This document shows positions 1 through 11,289 of a DNA stretch of 64,000 bases, in pieces. Numbering within the stretch: the stretch's first letter is position 1; every line of letters starts with the position of its first letter. The notes beneath the pieces are model-generated. The model saw only the letters and a program-made list of their open reading frames with translations, did not search any database and was not told the origin of the DNA. The DNA comes from Cytauxzoon felis. Its lineage: Eukaryota > Apicomplexa > Aconoidasida > Piroplasmida > Theileriidae. Location: contig JAIQCW010000013.1 of NCBI GenBank assembly GCA_020283715.1, positions 81,425 to 145,424 on the forward strand, given 5' to 3'. Made by a program: the position numbers and the translations under genes.

Positions 1-333
1 AGAGGAAGGTACCAAGATTGCATAGGCATTTGGTTTGTTATGATATTGCTTGATTATTTATTTTATAGAAAAATATCGGTTTTCATATTCCAATGATATC
101 ATTCGATTGGTTAATGACGTTATGTGCAAATTCTATACCCATTAAGCCATTGGTATTTATAAATTCAAATTACTAATAGGTGAATATCTACTTCTATAGG
201 GTCGGCTGTGGGATTCGTTTTTCTCTGAGGGTTGGATTGCCATATTTCGTTTCATACTCTACCGCTTGAATCAATTCCAAGGTTTAAATTCCAAAATTTA
301 CTTAAAAATTCTCATTCAGACCATCTTACAACC
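1..333. other. Left-edge non-coding stretch
   Basis: AT-rich sequence with no convincing exon. Two pyrimidine-rich tracts end in ATAG (near positions 76 and 200), so an upstream non-coding exon or the tail of a gene outside the window is possible. No module of the dispersed repeat is present. Confidence 0.4.
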
Positions 334-1186
334 ATGACAGATATCGCCGATATAATGAAAGTTATTAAATATGGCAACACCAATACACGCTGGAGCCTCA
401 TTGAATTACTACCCGGTATATCATTTAATTGGATCAAATATCTTACTCATAATTATAGGGTTTGGTAGTAGTTCGAGTAATAGGCGTCATCAGTTGATAA
501 TGGATGCTTATTCAATGAATCCAGACAATTTGACGAATGACCCGAATCAAAATTGTAATGAGTCAGATTGGTTCAATATAGTGGAAGAATCATTAAAATT
601 CAATCTCGAACCAAAACTAATACACGAATTAGAACTCAGCTACCAAAATTATGAAGCTGAAGAGCCACCATCAACAGAAAATTCTACATCAAGGATTACC
701 TCTGCTGAGGGTTGTTCACCTGAGGTAACCTACACTGTTGGTCCAACTCTCCTTCGTCCTGTAGACAGCTCTCCTAATTACCTATCTATAAAGAGTATAG
801 CCACTCCTGGAGATCGTGGCGATGTTAAAGGTAGTGATGAGACCTCAAGTAAAATACCCGTAGCTGATCTCAGGGAAGCGGAGGTAAATAAAGGAGATCC
901 ATGCAGTGGGAGAAGAGATAATACAGGAAATATCAGTGGATCACCTAGCAGAATGAGAGATGAAATAGAACAGGGACATATTGATGAACAGCAAGTTTGT
1001 AGCGATTCTCCTCCGACTATATCCAACACCGGATCTGTATTGCCGATAGAGCTGTTGAACGAGTGCGGGTATGGCGAGGTATCATTGAAGTTAATGGCGT
1101 TAATTAATGATTTTAAGGATCGTTTGAATGCAATTGGTGTATCTAAGGCATATTTATTACATTTACGTGCGTTAAATGATGAGTAG
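334..1186 (+). CDS. Hypothetical protein with exonised repeat
   Basis: Two-exon gene. The ATG at 334 opens MTDIADIMKVIKYGN. A short intron (GTATATC...TATAG, about 420-463) joins the frame that continues through MDAYSMNPDN to the stop at 1186. I do not recognise the family. The N-terminal part is acidic, and the last 45 residues look helical (LKLMALINDFKDRLNAIGV). The middle (717-918) is a decayed copy of the dispersed repeat, read as [18 protein letters not shown] and [12 protein letters not shown]. The stop lies 5 bp from the stop of the convergent kinase gene. An upstream in-frame ATG at 232 is less likely to be the start because it sits in low-quality coding sequence. Confidence 0.6.
717..918 (+). 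repeat. Dispersed modular repeat, coding copy 1
   Basis: Starts with CACCTGAGGT. It carries the GTCCTGTAGACAGCT, CTATAAAGAG and GGAGATCGTGG modules, then CTCAGGGAAGCGG. It is more degraded than most copies but still open in the host frame. Confidence 0.85.
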
Positions 1187-1191
1187 TAGAA

Positions 1192-1956
1192 TCAATTTAT
1201 AATTTTGTTTACAACTTTACATAAATCGCTCCAAACTTGCTCCATTGAATTATTCGCATCAATTATTGTACACTTATTCTTGCTCTTGAATATATTTACT
1301 ATTGGTATTGTCTCTTCTCGATATACACGTATACGATTCTCCACCACCGATATTTTATCATCAGAACGCTCTAATTATTATAGGTAGTTAATTATATCGG
1401 ATATTATTTTTCCACGGTATTTTTCAAACAAAAACTTACGTTCGCCACTTCTTTGTACTATACGATTAATAGAAGTATCATTACTACATTCAAATGTTAT
1501 AAGATGCAATGCTTCCACAGTATCATTCATTATCTCGTTCCATTGACTATAATTCTCATAATTCCTGGGATAACCATCAATCAACACAACATATCTACCC
1601 CAACCAAATCCCATTATCTTCTTCTTCAATAGACGTATAGTTATCACCGCCGGTACTATCTCACCTGTAAAAATTATATATACCCCCGAAGGGATTAGTG
1701 ACGTAGGTGATATCTACAAACCTCGATCAAGGTACCACTTGATAGTTTCTATGACGTTAGAGTTTGGGTCATTCATTTCATCACGTAGACATTGACCTGC
1801 GGATACATGTTTTAATCCTAGGTGTTCTGCGATGCGCTGTGACTGTGTGCTTTTACCGGATCCTGGCATACCGGTGATAAAAATCTGGCAAAATAGGATG
1901 ATTTGTATTTGTTATAATTGAAAACGTACGATTTTCTGTACGGGTTTGTCGTCCAT
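1192..1956 (-). CDS. UMP-CMP kinase / adenylate kinase family
   Basis: Nucleoside monophosphate kinase, transferring phosphate from ATP to UMP/CMP (or AMP). Exon 1 (1956-1930) encodes MDDKPVQKI. A 45-nt intron follows, then the P-loop exon with GMPGSGKSTQ and the NMP-binding segment HVSAGQCLRDE (1884-1722). Exon 3 starts at 1664 with the LID-side motif VLIDGYPRN (usual DGFPRN). A final GTAAGT...TTAG intron restores the signature RSDD, followed by RIRVYREETIPIV and IDA, as expected for the UMP-CMP kinase subgroup. RSDD favours UMP-CMP kinase over adenylate kinase. The stop at 1192-1194 is convergent with the upstream hypothetical gene. Confidence 0.9.
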
Positions 1957-2211
1957 CGCTTAAAAATTATATTAATACATGGGAAACTACTAATTAAATA
2001 ACAAAATTAACATTATAACATTTATTTAAAATATTACAAGTGAATGATAAATGAATCATGATAGTGATTAGAATATTCGAAATGAATTTTGATCAATTAC
2101 ATCTATGAGTATGAATGGGGACGTATTACACATTAGAAGATATTTATTTCTTATATAACATGACAAAGTGGGATTTCATAAGGTTAATTATACTGTAATT
2201 TACTTGATATA

Positions 2212-2490
2212 ATGGTAATTTGTAGAATGATGAAAATTTATGACGCCTCTACTTTTAGGTACAAAATTGTAACCAATTAAAGGAAATATATGATCAGTGC
2301 TTTATCAGCTGGTTCAAAAATGATTTCCTTAAGGGTAAACTTACAGATGAATGTAAAAATAAATTGACTGAATACAAAAAATGTGTTTATGTATGTCTAC
2401 TCTCCTTTGTGAATTAATATAATTGTATAGGATCATTTTAAACAATCTGGTAATCAGAAAATAGCAGATTTCATCAAGCGCTTCGATTAG
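2212..2490 (+). CDS. TRIAP1/Mdm35-like twin CX9C protein
   Basis: Small intermembrane-space protein family that, with PRELI-type partners, moves phosphatidic acid in mitochondria (family knowledge). Exon 2 (2259-2390) carries two CX9C motifs: CNQLKEIYDQC and CKNKLTEYKKC. Between them is the family hallmark CFISWFKNDFLKG. A 40-nt intron (2391-2430) leads to a short last exon ending IADFIKRFD at 2490. The start is uncertain. The only in-phase solution I find is an ATG at 2212 immediately followed by a GT intron, leaving an exon that is just the initiator codon. Confidence 0.8.
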
Positions 2491-2496
2491 TCGACA

Positions 2497-3186
2497 ATGG
2501 AAGATATTGATTTTCAATTACTACTCAAGCTATTTGAATCTTATTCCAACGCTTTATCATCTATCACTACGAATCTCAAAGCCATTCGTATCATACTCGA
2601 GAAGCTTCAATTATTCAATGCAGGATGCAACAAAGACTATGATATCGCTGGATATGGCGGTGTAAATGGATGTACTAATGCCAATATACATCCAGACTTT
2701 AAAACTGGTGTGGAATTCGTAGTAAATTCTCATTTATATGGAGAAGATTTCGTAACTCTATCATCCAATGAATCACATCCATATGCAGGAATTAATGGAA
2801 TTATTCAATATTCTCAGAGGACATCATCCTCCTCGTTGCTGGTTGACTTGTTGAATTTAAATTATCCTGGGATGGTGGCATTATATCTCCAACGTCAGAG
2901 TAATCGTTTATTACAGTTAATTAGTGAAATTCGTGTATCTTGCAATAGTATAAGTACGGAAAGGAATAGAAATCTCATAGAATCGTGCCGAATATTATTA
3001 AATCGCAATATTAATAGTTTAAATTATACAGTTAGTGAAGATGTTACCAATGTATCTTTGAATTTGCTCGACATAGTGGCGCGAATAGATTTAATTTATG
3101 AATTTTGTGTTAAATTGGATTCCTATCCAACTATTGATGTAAAAATCCTAAGTAATTTAGATGATTTAATTTCATCCAATATTTAA
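2497..3186 (+). CDS. Hypothetical helical protein, 229 aa
   Basis: Single-exon gene starting six bases after the preceding stop, so the two may share a transcript or lie extremely close. The protein opens MEDIDFQLLLKLFESYSNALSS and ends with long amphipathic stretches (LNLLDIVARIDLIYEFCVKLD). That pattern suggests a coiled-coil or helical-bundle subunit. There is no signal peptide or membrane segment. I cannot assign a family. It contains no repeat module. Confidence 0.65.
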   Translation: MEDIDFQLLLKLFESYSNALSSITTNLKAIRIILEKLQLFNAGCNKDYDIAGYGGVNGCTNANIHPDFKTGVEFVVNSHLYGEDFVTLSSNESHPYAGINGIIQYSQRTSSSSLLVDLLNLNYPGMVALYLQRQSNRLLQLISEIRVSCNSISTERNRNLIESCRILLNRNINSLNYTVSEDVTNVSLNLLDIVARIDLIYEFCVKLDSYPTIDVKILSNLDDLISSNI

Positions 3187-3312
3187 TTTACATTTTTATA
3201 TTTTCAATTCACATCGCGGGTTGTATCATTGCACTTCAGTGGTACTGTAAAATTTCAAATTTAATTTTACAACCAGATAATGCCAAGTTAAATTTCATAT
3301 TTCAATTCAATC

Positions 3313-6300
3313 ATGGAAGATATTAATATCGATACCAATTTGTACTCTAGACAAATTGGTGCATTTGGCATTGAGATGATGGGTAAATTACAGAAGTTGA
3401 ATGTACTAATCATAGGACTTAAATCATCAGGAATTGAAATTGGTACGCTCTTTACATATTAAATTTCAAAATTTCATTATATAGCCAAAAATTTAATGAT
3501 AATGGGAGTAGAATCTATTTGCATACAAGATGATGATATTGTACAACAGAAAGATCTAGGAACAAATTACTATCTGCATTATGACCACGTAAATAAATTT
3601 AAAGTCAGTTACGCCGTTTTAAACAAACTCAAAGATCTAAACGCCAATGTACATGTCGATGTACATGAAGGATATATTGATGAAGTAAGTTCAACGTTTC
3701 TCATCTTCTACTCTTTTCCACTCGCGTTCCACTTGAGGTCCATCTTTTCCATTGCATGGAGCTCTTCCACTTATTCCCCTCAAACTCTCATAGATTGTTC
3801 TCGGGTCTATCATAATCATCTGTCCTTTCTCACATTCTTTTTATCAGACTTTAATATTAATGTATGATGTTGTTGTATGTTGTGATCAGCCCTTAGAGCT
3901 GGTAAAGAGATTAAATAATTCATGTCGTAATAATGCTAAAAGTAAAAGGATCGGTTTTATATCATCTGATACTTTTGGTATGATTGGCGCAATCTTCGTT
4001 GATTTTGGATCGGATTTTATATGCCATGATGCTACTGGTAGAGATATAAAGACTGGTATAGTCGAAGCTGTAACAAATGTTAGACAATCCATTTAATACT
4101 TACTATTTATATATTCTCAGGAAAAAGAAGGACTCGTTACTCTTCATGTTGATAAAGCAATGGATTTTCAAACTGGAGATTATGTTAAATTTAGCGAAGT
4201 TGAAGGAATGGTAGAATTAAATTCATTAGAGCCAATTCAAATAAAGGTTGTTAGTAAAGACTCGTTTACCATCGGTGATACCACGTATTACTCAAATTAT
4301 ACAAAGTTAGTTTTCACCCACTCACAAGCCGTTGTCTAATCGAAGGTATATATCACCTGAGCCAAATCCTTACCTCCGCCACTATCTCTGGGAGTGGCTC
4401 TACTCTTTAGAGATAGGTAATTAGAAGAGCTGTCTGCGGGACAAAGAGAGGTGGATCACCTTCGGTTGAGGTAATATTCCATCATATTTGAGGGAGAACA
4501 TACGCCAGAATTGGCGGAAGTTACGGTTATTTTAATTCGTTCATATATTTACTTGTAGTGGTGGTATAGTGACAGAAGTTCGCAGGCCAAAGTATATTGC
4601 TTTTCGTAGTTTTGAGGATTGCATTTTGTCTCCCGTTGAAGGTAATGATGCGTTGATGACGATGGATTATAGTTTGATTGGAAGAGCTGAGCAATTGCAT
4701 TGGATAAGTATGGCTTACAGAATGAAAGGTGTGGATAATTCTACACTTCAATTGTGTAAGGAGCTTAATTCTAACTGTAAATCATGTAAAGTTGATGAAA
4801 TTGATGAGAAACTTTTTAATAATTTTATACATTTTGCCCATTTAAGAGTACCACCTCTGGCATCATTTGTTGGCGGCGTCGTTGCTCATGAGGTAAATTT
4901 ACCCATACCATTACATAAAATTTAATTAAATTCATCAGGTTATTAAATTTACTGGAAAATATCACCCAATATATCAATGGTTATATTGTGATTTTACACT
5001 ACCATCTGACATATTAACCGGTGATTTCACCGGTATGGGATTCGACGCCAGATATACAGATCAAATTTCAATTTGGGGAAGTGATTTACATAATCTTATT
5101 CAAAATGCCAAGATATTCATAGTATATCTTTTAAAATAATATTATCAATCATATTCATTATTCAGGTCGGATCCGGAGCACTAGGTTGTGAATTCATCAA
5201 AAATTTCGCACTATTAGGCTGCGGCTCACAAAATGGATCAATTACCATAACTGATAATGACCACATCGAATTATCAAACATCAGCAGACAATTTTTATTC
5301 CAATCAGTATGTTTATTCAAGGCTAACTTGATACTGAGCTGTTGATACTCCACCTGAGGTTACCTCTACTGTAGGTCCAACCTCTATTCCTCTTGCAGAG
5401 AGCTCTTCCAATTACCTATCTCTAAAGAGTAGAGCCACTCCCGGAGATCGTGGCGGAAGTGAAAGTGTTGAGTACATGACCTCAAGTGGAACACCCGCAG
5501 CTGATCTCAGGGAAGCGAAGGGGGAAGTAAATAAAGGAGCTGATGATAGGATTTATCTGCTCTCAATTTAATCTGATGTTAACGATTTTTTATAGCGTCA
5601 TGTCGGTTTGCCTAAATCTAAGGTCGCTGTGGAGTCTGCGTTAGAGATTAATGGTGATATGAAAATTTTACCATTGGAACTACGCGTTGGCGAAGATACA
5701 GAAGATTATTTTGATGAGCAATTTTGGTCTAATTTAACTATTGTTGTAAATGCACTTGATAATTTACAGGTAAGACGAGTGTTCAACGTAACTACTTCAT
5801 ATATTTAGGCAAGACAATATGTTGATGGTAAATGTGTATGGTATGAAAAGCCATTAATAGAAAGTGGTACATTAGGTACTATGGGTAATGTACAGGTCAT
5901 TATACCACACCTAACACAATGCTACGGTGAAAGTCAAGATCCACCAGAAACATCCATACCATTATGCACATTAAAACACTTCCCATATCAAGTCGAACAC
6001 ACAATCGAATGGGCCAAAGATCTGTTTGTAGGAATCTTCACACAATTGCCACTCGATATCAAAAATATATACAACAATCACGGTATGTCACACTCCACAC
6101 TTTCGAATTTCATGAAAGTAAAACGTTGTCCTACAGTAGGTTTTCCACTTGAGGTCCAATCCTACTCTCATTGCCACGATCTCCGGGAGTGGCTATATTC
6201 TTTAGAGATAGGTAATTGGAAGAGCTCTCTGCAAGAGAAGGAGTGGTGGATTGGACCTCATGTGGAACGAAGTGTTGAAAACAAGGAGTTTTTTATGTCC

Positions 6301-7945
6301 ATTTCGTTTTTGTTTTATATTTATCAATTTTTCTTGTAGATATTGATGATTTATCTATTGAAAGACTAAGATTGATATCAAGATTATTAAAGGTTAATAG
6401 AACTAACTGCAAATTGGAATTGTTAAAAATATCAGCTGAATTATTTAATCAATATTTTGTTAATGATATACAACAACTGTTACATACATTCCCCAAAGAT
6501 CATATCCTATCCAATGGACAACCATTCTGGTCAACACCAAAACGCACACCAACACCACTAAAATTCAATACCAGGGACACAATGACCAAATTATTCGTAA
6601 AATCAACCACATATATCTTCTCAACACTGATTGTACGTTTTTTACATCCTATAGAACACAGTGAACGAACCAATGTCACCTCTTCTCCACTCGCCGTGGA
6701 GTGGAGGTTCGACTAAGAGTCTTCATGATCCACCTGCTTAAATCCCAACTCTAATCATTAATTTATAAATTAGGGTATTGATGTTGACATATTGGAAGAG
6801 GATTATGAGAAGTTATCATTATTGAGATTTCCATCATTTAAGCCAAAGTTGGTGAAGTTATCGCAGGATAATCAGAATCTGGAGGTAGAGGAGGCAATGG
6901 ATTCTGATGATCGTTTACTACTATTGAATGATATACGTTCTAGTGGTTTATTATTGACTAGTGTTGACTTTGAGAAGGATGATGACAGTAATTATCATGT
7001 AGATTTTATATGGTCATGTTCGGTATTGAGATGTAGAAATTACACTATAAATGAATGTGATCGTATGAAGGCTAAACTTATATCCGGTAAAATAATACCG
7101 GCTATTGCGACTACAACGTCAATGATTGGTGGTCTTGTGACGTTGGAATTTATAAAGGCGTTGGCTTATAAATTATTGAAGATTGATAGTTTCCGTAATT
7201 CCTTTGCATGTCTTGCCACACCTATATGGTTACAATCGGAACCATTACCACCTACACCTAATAAGGATAAAGAATACGATCCTGTTACCTGTGGTCCTGT
7301 TAGATGCTTACCACAAAATTTTACGATTTGGGATAAATTACACGTGTTTATACCTAATGGCACCATCAAACAATTAATCGATTGGATTAAATCAAAATTT
7401 AATATAGATACCATAATATTATCTACGGGTAATTTATGCGTCTATAATTCATATTTGATCGCTCACAAGAATGATCGCTTATATAAACCCATCACAGAGG
7501 TTAGTTTTGACTATACTCATTGTCATCCTTTTCAACCTGAGGTCCAATCCTCTTCATCTCCCGCCTCATCTTCCACTCGCCATGGAGGCCTCTTCCAATT
7601 ACCTATCTCTAAAGAGTATAGCCACTCCCAGAGATCGTGGCTGAAGAGAAGGTAATGATTGGACCCAGAGTGGCGTACCTACGGTGGAAGATTATATGAG
7701 GATGACTAATGATAGTGTTGACAAGATTAAGACCGTTGGTAGACATCCTTAGTAACGATCCCATTCTAGCCTTCTGGAGAAAGCTTCAATTTCATTCCCT
7801 TACATAACAATTCATTTAGTTGTACGAGTCATTGAGTGGTAAAAGATTGAGTATAAAATCGTCGCATTTGGTGGTTGACGCTAGTTGTGTAGACAGTGAG
7901 GGTATAGACGTGGTGATACCGACGATAAAATTCGATTACAAATGA
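3313..7945 (+). CDS. UBA1: Ubiquitin-activating enzyme E1
   Basis: ATP-dependent E1 that adenylates ubiquitin and passes it to E2 enzymes. The order of the family is complete. N-terminal adenylation half: [18 protein letters not shown], then NLIMGVESI. First catalytic Cys half: ETGDYV-type region with [15 protein letters not shown]. Active adenylation half: [18 protein letters not shown] and [10 protein letters not shown]. The catalytic cysteine lies in [15 protein letters not shown], with its codon at 5965-5967. Then come [18 protein letters not shown] and a C-terminal ubiquitin-fold domain ending at 7945. There are about ten exons. At least five introns carry copies of the dispersed repeat, for example intron 5307-5595 and intron 7500-7819. 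Confidence 0.93.
3717..3809 (+). repeat. Dispersed repeat in E1 intron
   Basis: Short copy: CCACTTGAGGTCC, CCATTGCATGGAGC, and a divergent core where the stem AAC...GTT brackets TCTCATAGATT. Confidence 0.8.
4346..4473 (-). repeat. Dispersed repeat in E1 intron
   Basis: Reverse-oriented copy: GCCACTATCTCTGGGAGTGG, CTCTTTAGAG and AGCTGTCTGCGGG. The end sequences have drifted. Confidence 0.8.
5350..5546 (+). repeat. Dispersed repeat in E1 intron
   Basis: Near-complete copy inside intron 5307-5595: CCACCTGAGGT end, CTCTTGCAGAGAGC, CTCTAAAGAG, GAGATCGTGG, CCTCAAGTGGA, CTCAGGGAAGCG. Confidence 0.9.
6142..6274 (-). repeat. Dispersed repeat in E1 intron
   Basis: Contains CCACTTGAGGT, GCCACGATCTCCGGGAGTGG, CTTTAGAGATAGG and AGCTCTCTGCAAGAG. 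It ends near a CATGTGGAACG relic. Confidence 0.88.
6674..6714 (+). repeat. Repeat fragment in E1 intron
   Basis: Only the CCACTCGCCGTGG hairpin with short flanks remains, making this the smallest recognisable copy. Confidence 0.6.
7529..7686 (+). repeat. Dispersed repeat in last E1 intron
   Basis: CCTGAGGTCCAATCC, CCACTCGCCATGGAGGCC, CTCTAAAGAG, AGAGATCGTGG. It lies within the 320-nt intron 7500-7819. Confidence 0.88.
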
Positions 7946-7983
7946 AAGTTTATAAAATTAATTTATTATTTATACGCACATAA

Positions 7984-10900
7984 ATGTACGAAGAATTAGA
8001 TATTCATGAGTTTCTACCGGGGAATACATGTCAGCAGATTGTGGATTCTAATATTGACTATAGAAGGAAGGGCTTATGTGTAATTGATAATACCGTACGT
8101 GACTATATACGCAATGTCAAAAATGACGATACAATTGATATCACAATAAAACGTTTTCTAAATTTCATTAAATTAAAATTCATCGATAATCCGGATCCTA
8201 ATTCCAGGATTGGTGGCCTAATGTCTATCGCATGTGCAGGATTGGCACTCGACGTATGTAAATTTAATCATCATTGACATTTATACAGGAATATTTGGAG
8301 AGATTTAGTCATGATTTTATTAAAATTGTATTGTCTTCATTTTACGATCAGGACCATAAAGTGCGATACTATTCATGTGAAGTATGTTGATACCTACGCC
8401 ATCTTACAATTTTACCTTTAGTCATTGTATAACATCATTAAAAAGGCCAAAAGCAACTCCCTAATATTCATTGATGAAATATTCGATGGCATTTGTAAAG
8501 TACGTTAATCAATGTTCATCTCCACTTTCATCTACACTACCCGTTCCACCTGAGGTTACCTCTACCGTAGGTCAATCCTGCCGTCAGCTCTTTCATTTAC
8601 TTCCCCCTAAGCTCCCGTAGATCGCTATCGGGTAGTAAATTATATTCATCATATTCAACCTTCAGTTGTCATGTGACCCAGACGAAGATGTCAAATACGC
8701 TTCACAAATATTAAATCGACTACTATGCGATTTATTCTTACAGTGTAAAGAGCTACCCGTTGATAGAATAATTAATGTTCTATCCGATAGGATATTTGTA
8801 ATCAATCCATTCATCAGACAATTAATCGTAAATTCATCACTATTGTATAATCATAAATTTATAGGTATCATGGATTATCACTCTAAATTCAATCGCATGT
8901 TTGTCTCTTATATTATAATCATCTTCATATCCACAGCCATTAATATCATTCATCATTTACCGAAATTGTATCTAGGATTGTCAAATATGCTCATTGATGT
9001 AAACAAGTAAGAAAAAATTAAAATTATACCACAATTATCCACAGAGATGTACGTAATTCTGCCGAAACTTGTATCAATGATCTGTTGATACAAATCAAAA
9101 AAAAGTATTCAAATAACAATAACATCATCAACGAAGAACTATTCAAAGTCATGCTCCTCAATACCAAACGATCCGAAATACAAATTAAATCACACACCAT
9201 CATCTGGGCAAGAGAAATAATACACCTACAACCACTCATCATACACTTTGTACGTTTACTATAACGAATGTAGCATCCAATGGACGAAGTGAGATGTTGT
9301 CCACCTGAGGTCTTGCCACTCGCCGTGGTGGCCTCTTCCAATTACTTCCCCGTAAACGGTAGAGCCACTCCCGGAGATTGTGGCAGAAGTTTAGTGATTG
9401 TAACCTCAAGTGGACTTACTGAATATGATTTATAATTATATTTATAGAAGGGTTTTTCTTTATTATTGAGTTTTCTGATAAAGTCGATTTCTGATACTAA
9501 CTCTGGTATTATGTATAATGATGAATTTTAATTTATTAGATGTTTCAAAGATAGCTCAGGATGCCAATAAAATTTTATTCAATAATGTTTGTATTATTTT
9601 AAAAAAAAATAAATCTCAACGTCTTAGGTTAAGGATGTTTTAAAAACTGTTACATATATCGATGAGCTTGTAGTATCATTAACTGACGTTTTGGATACCT
9701 CAAATGAAGAACTTGTTATATTCTCATCATTAGAATGGATTTGTCTAATGCTAGAGATAAGGTAAAATTATTTGTGTGATGCCTATACCATCCCTTCTCA
9801 TATTATAGTCCCAATGGAATGCTTAATAAATCGCAAATGTTATCTAAATCTGTAATCGGATGCTTCAAACAATCACATTCAGAGGTAATTTCTTTTATAA
9901 ATTTCTATTCATGTAATCTCAGCAAATAACCAGTGCTATTTTACGCGTACTAGTACTCATAGTCTCACTTGGTGATGAACAATTCGAACTAGTAGCACAC
10001 GATTTACTCAACTTTCTAAAAAATGATAAAAAAATACTCGTATGTATATCTGCATGTCCGACCTACTATACTTTCGCCACGATCTCTGGGAGTGGCATCA
10101 CCCTTTAGGGATAGATAATTGGAAGAGGCCTCCACGGCGAGTGGAACACTGGTTGTAACTTCAGGTGGAGAGCTTCCTGCAACTATTTTCAGTTGAATCA
10201 AATTTGTGGATATATTTTATGTGTATAGGATGATTATGGCCGTGATATAATATTGAACGTTTGCATTAACGTTGGTTTCGAGCGTTTTTATAGGACTATA
10301 ACTAGATGTATGAATAATGAAATGGTATGAATCATTTGATTACTTAATTAATTTCAATTTTAGGATAGAGAATTTTTACAGAAGATTATTCATTCATTAA
10401 ATTGGACATTATTAACAGCTGAGGTTAGAACAATTTTTCATTCCAATTTTTATAATACAGGAAGCTGAAGAATTTAGAATAGAGCTATTAAAAAACAAGA
10501 AATCTGATATCGCAATTCAACTACAGAATACATGGTATATAATATATAGCTCAATCATGTATATATAGGATACACGGAAATTTATCATCAGCACTGTCAT
10601 TTTCACTCTGGACCGAAAATTATAAACTGGCAAATGAAATTGTCACTAAAATGTATGCAATATACAAATATATCAATTGCCAAATGATATACTCTATAAT
10701 AATCTACAACATCTTATGTCCACCATTCTTCCACCTGAGGTCTAATCCAACTCTCCTTCCACTAGCCGTGGCGCCTCTTCTATTTACCTCCCCTCGGATT
10801 CCCGTAGATCATCCTCGGTTTTTGTTAACACAGAAGAACGTGATGTAGTTAATGGACCTCAAGTGGAACCCGTAGCTGATCTCAGGGAAGCGGAGGGGAA

Positions 10901-11268
10901 GCTAAATAGAGAAGGCCACCACGGCGAGTGGAAAGAGACGACTTTGGGTGGAGCGGTGAGTGTAGAGTATGACAAGGAGATGTTCAACATTTTCTTTTAA
11001 TATATTGATATATAGATCGGAATCGGTATTAACTATGGATTTTTTGATGAACTTGGATAAGATTGTTCAATTATTGGATTCTCATATATATACTCGTATT
11101 AGATTGCATTTATTGGATCCTGGTAGATATCCGGATTTATTGAGAACATTATTAGGATTATGTATGATTTTGCCACAAAATGAAACAAATAATTGTTTGA
11201 TGAAGAGATTACAGATTATACAATTGACTATGTTACAAGAATTATTAAATAATAAACGATTTAAGTGA
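7984..11268 (+). CDS. VAC14: VAC14 homologue (Fab1/PIKfyve complex scaffold)
   Basis: Scaffold of the PI(3,5)P2-producing kinase complex, made of HEAT-like repeats. It starts 39 bp after the E1 stop. Recognisable blocks in order: RRKGLCVIDNTVRDYI, then SRIGGLMSIACAGLALD (family: SRKGGLIGLAA.IALG). Next come YYSCESLYNIIKKA and DPDEDVKYASQILNRLL. The C-terminal VAC14 block has LDWTLLTAEEAEEFRIELL, then SALSFSLWTENYKLANE, VQLLDSHIYTRIRLHLLD and LLGLCMILPQ. There are about a dozen exons, and four introns carry dispersed repeats. The stop is 21 bp from the stop of the convergent NUS1-like gene. Confidence 0.88.
8540..8633 (+). repeat. Dispersed repeat in VAC14 intron
   Basis: Short copy: CCACCTGAGGT, CTGCCGTCAGCTC, and the dyad AGC-TCCCGTAGATC-GCT. 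Confidence 0.85.
9299..9418 (+). repeat. Dispersed repeat in VAC14 intron
   Basis: Compact copy with both ends (CCACCTGAGGT ... ACCTCAAGTGG), CCACTCGCCGTGG and the CCGTAAACGG dyad. Confidence 0.9.
10070..10185 (-). repeat. Dispersed repeat in VAC14 intron
   Basis: GCCACGATCTCTGGGAGTGG, CCCTTTAGGG, CCACGGCGAGTGG, with the end ACTTCAGGTGG. Confidence 0.9.
10728..10955 (+). repeat. Dispersed repeat in VAC14 intron
   Basis: CCACCTGAGGT, CCACTAGCCGTGG, and the variant dyad GGAT-TCCCGTAGATC-ATCC. These are followed by a second half with CTCAGGGAAGCGG and CCACGGCGAGTGG. Confidence 0.9.
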
Positions 11269-11289
11269 AGGGTCAATGATATAGAATCA

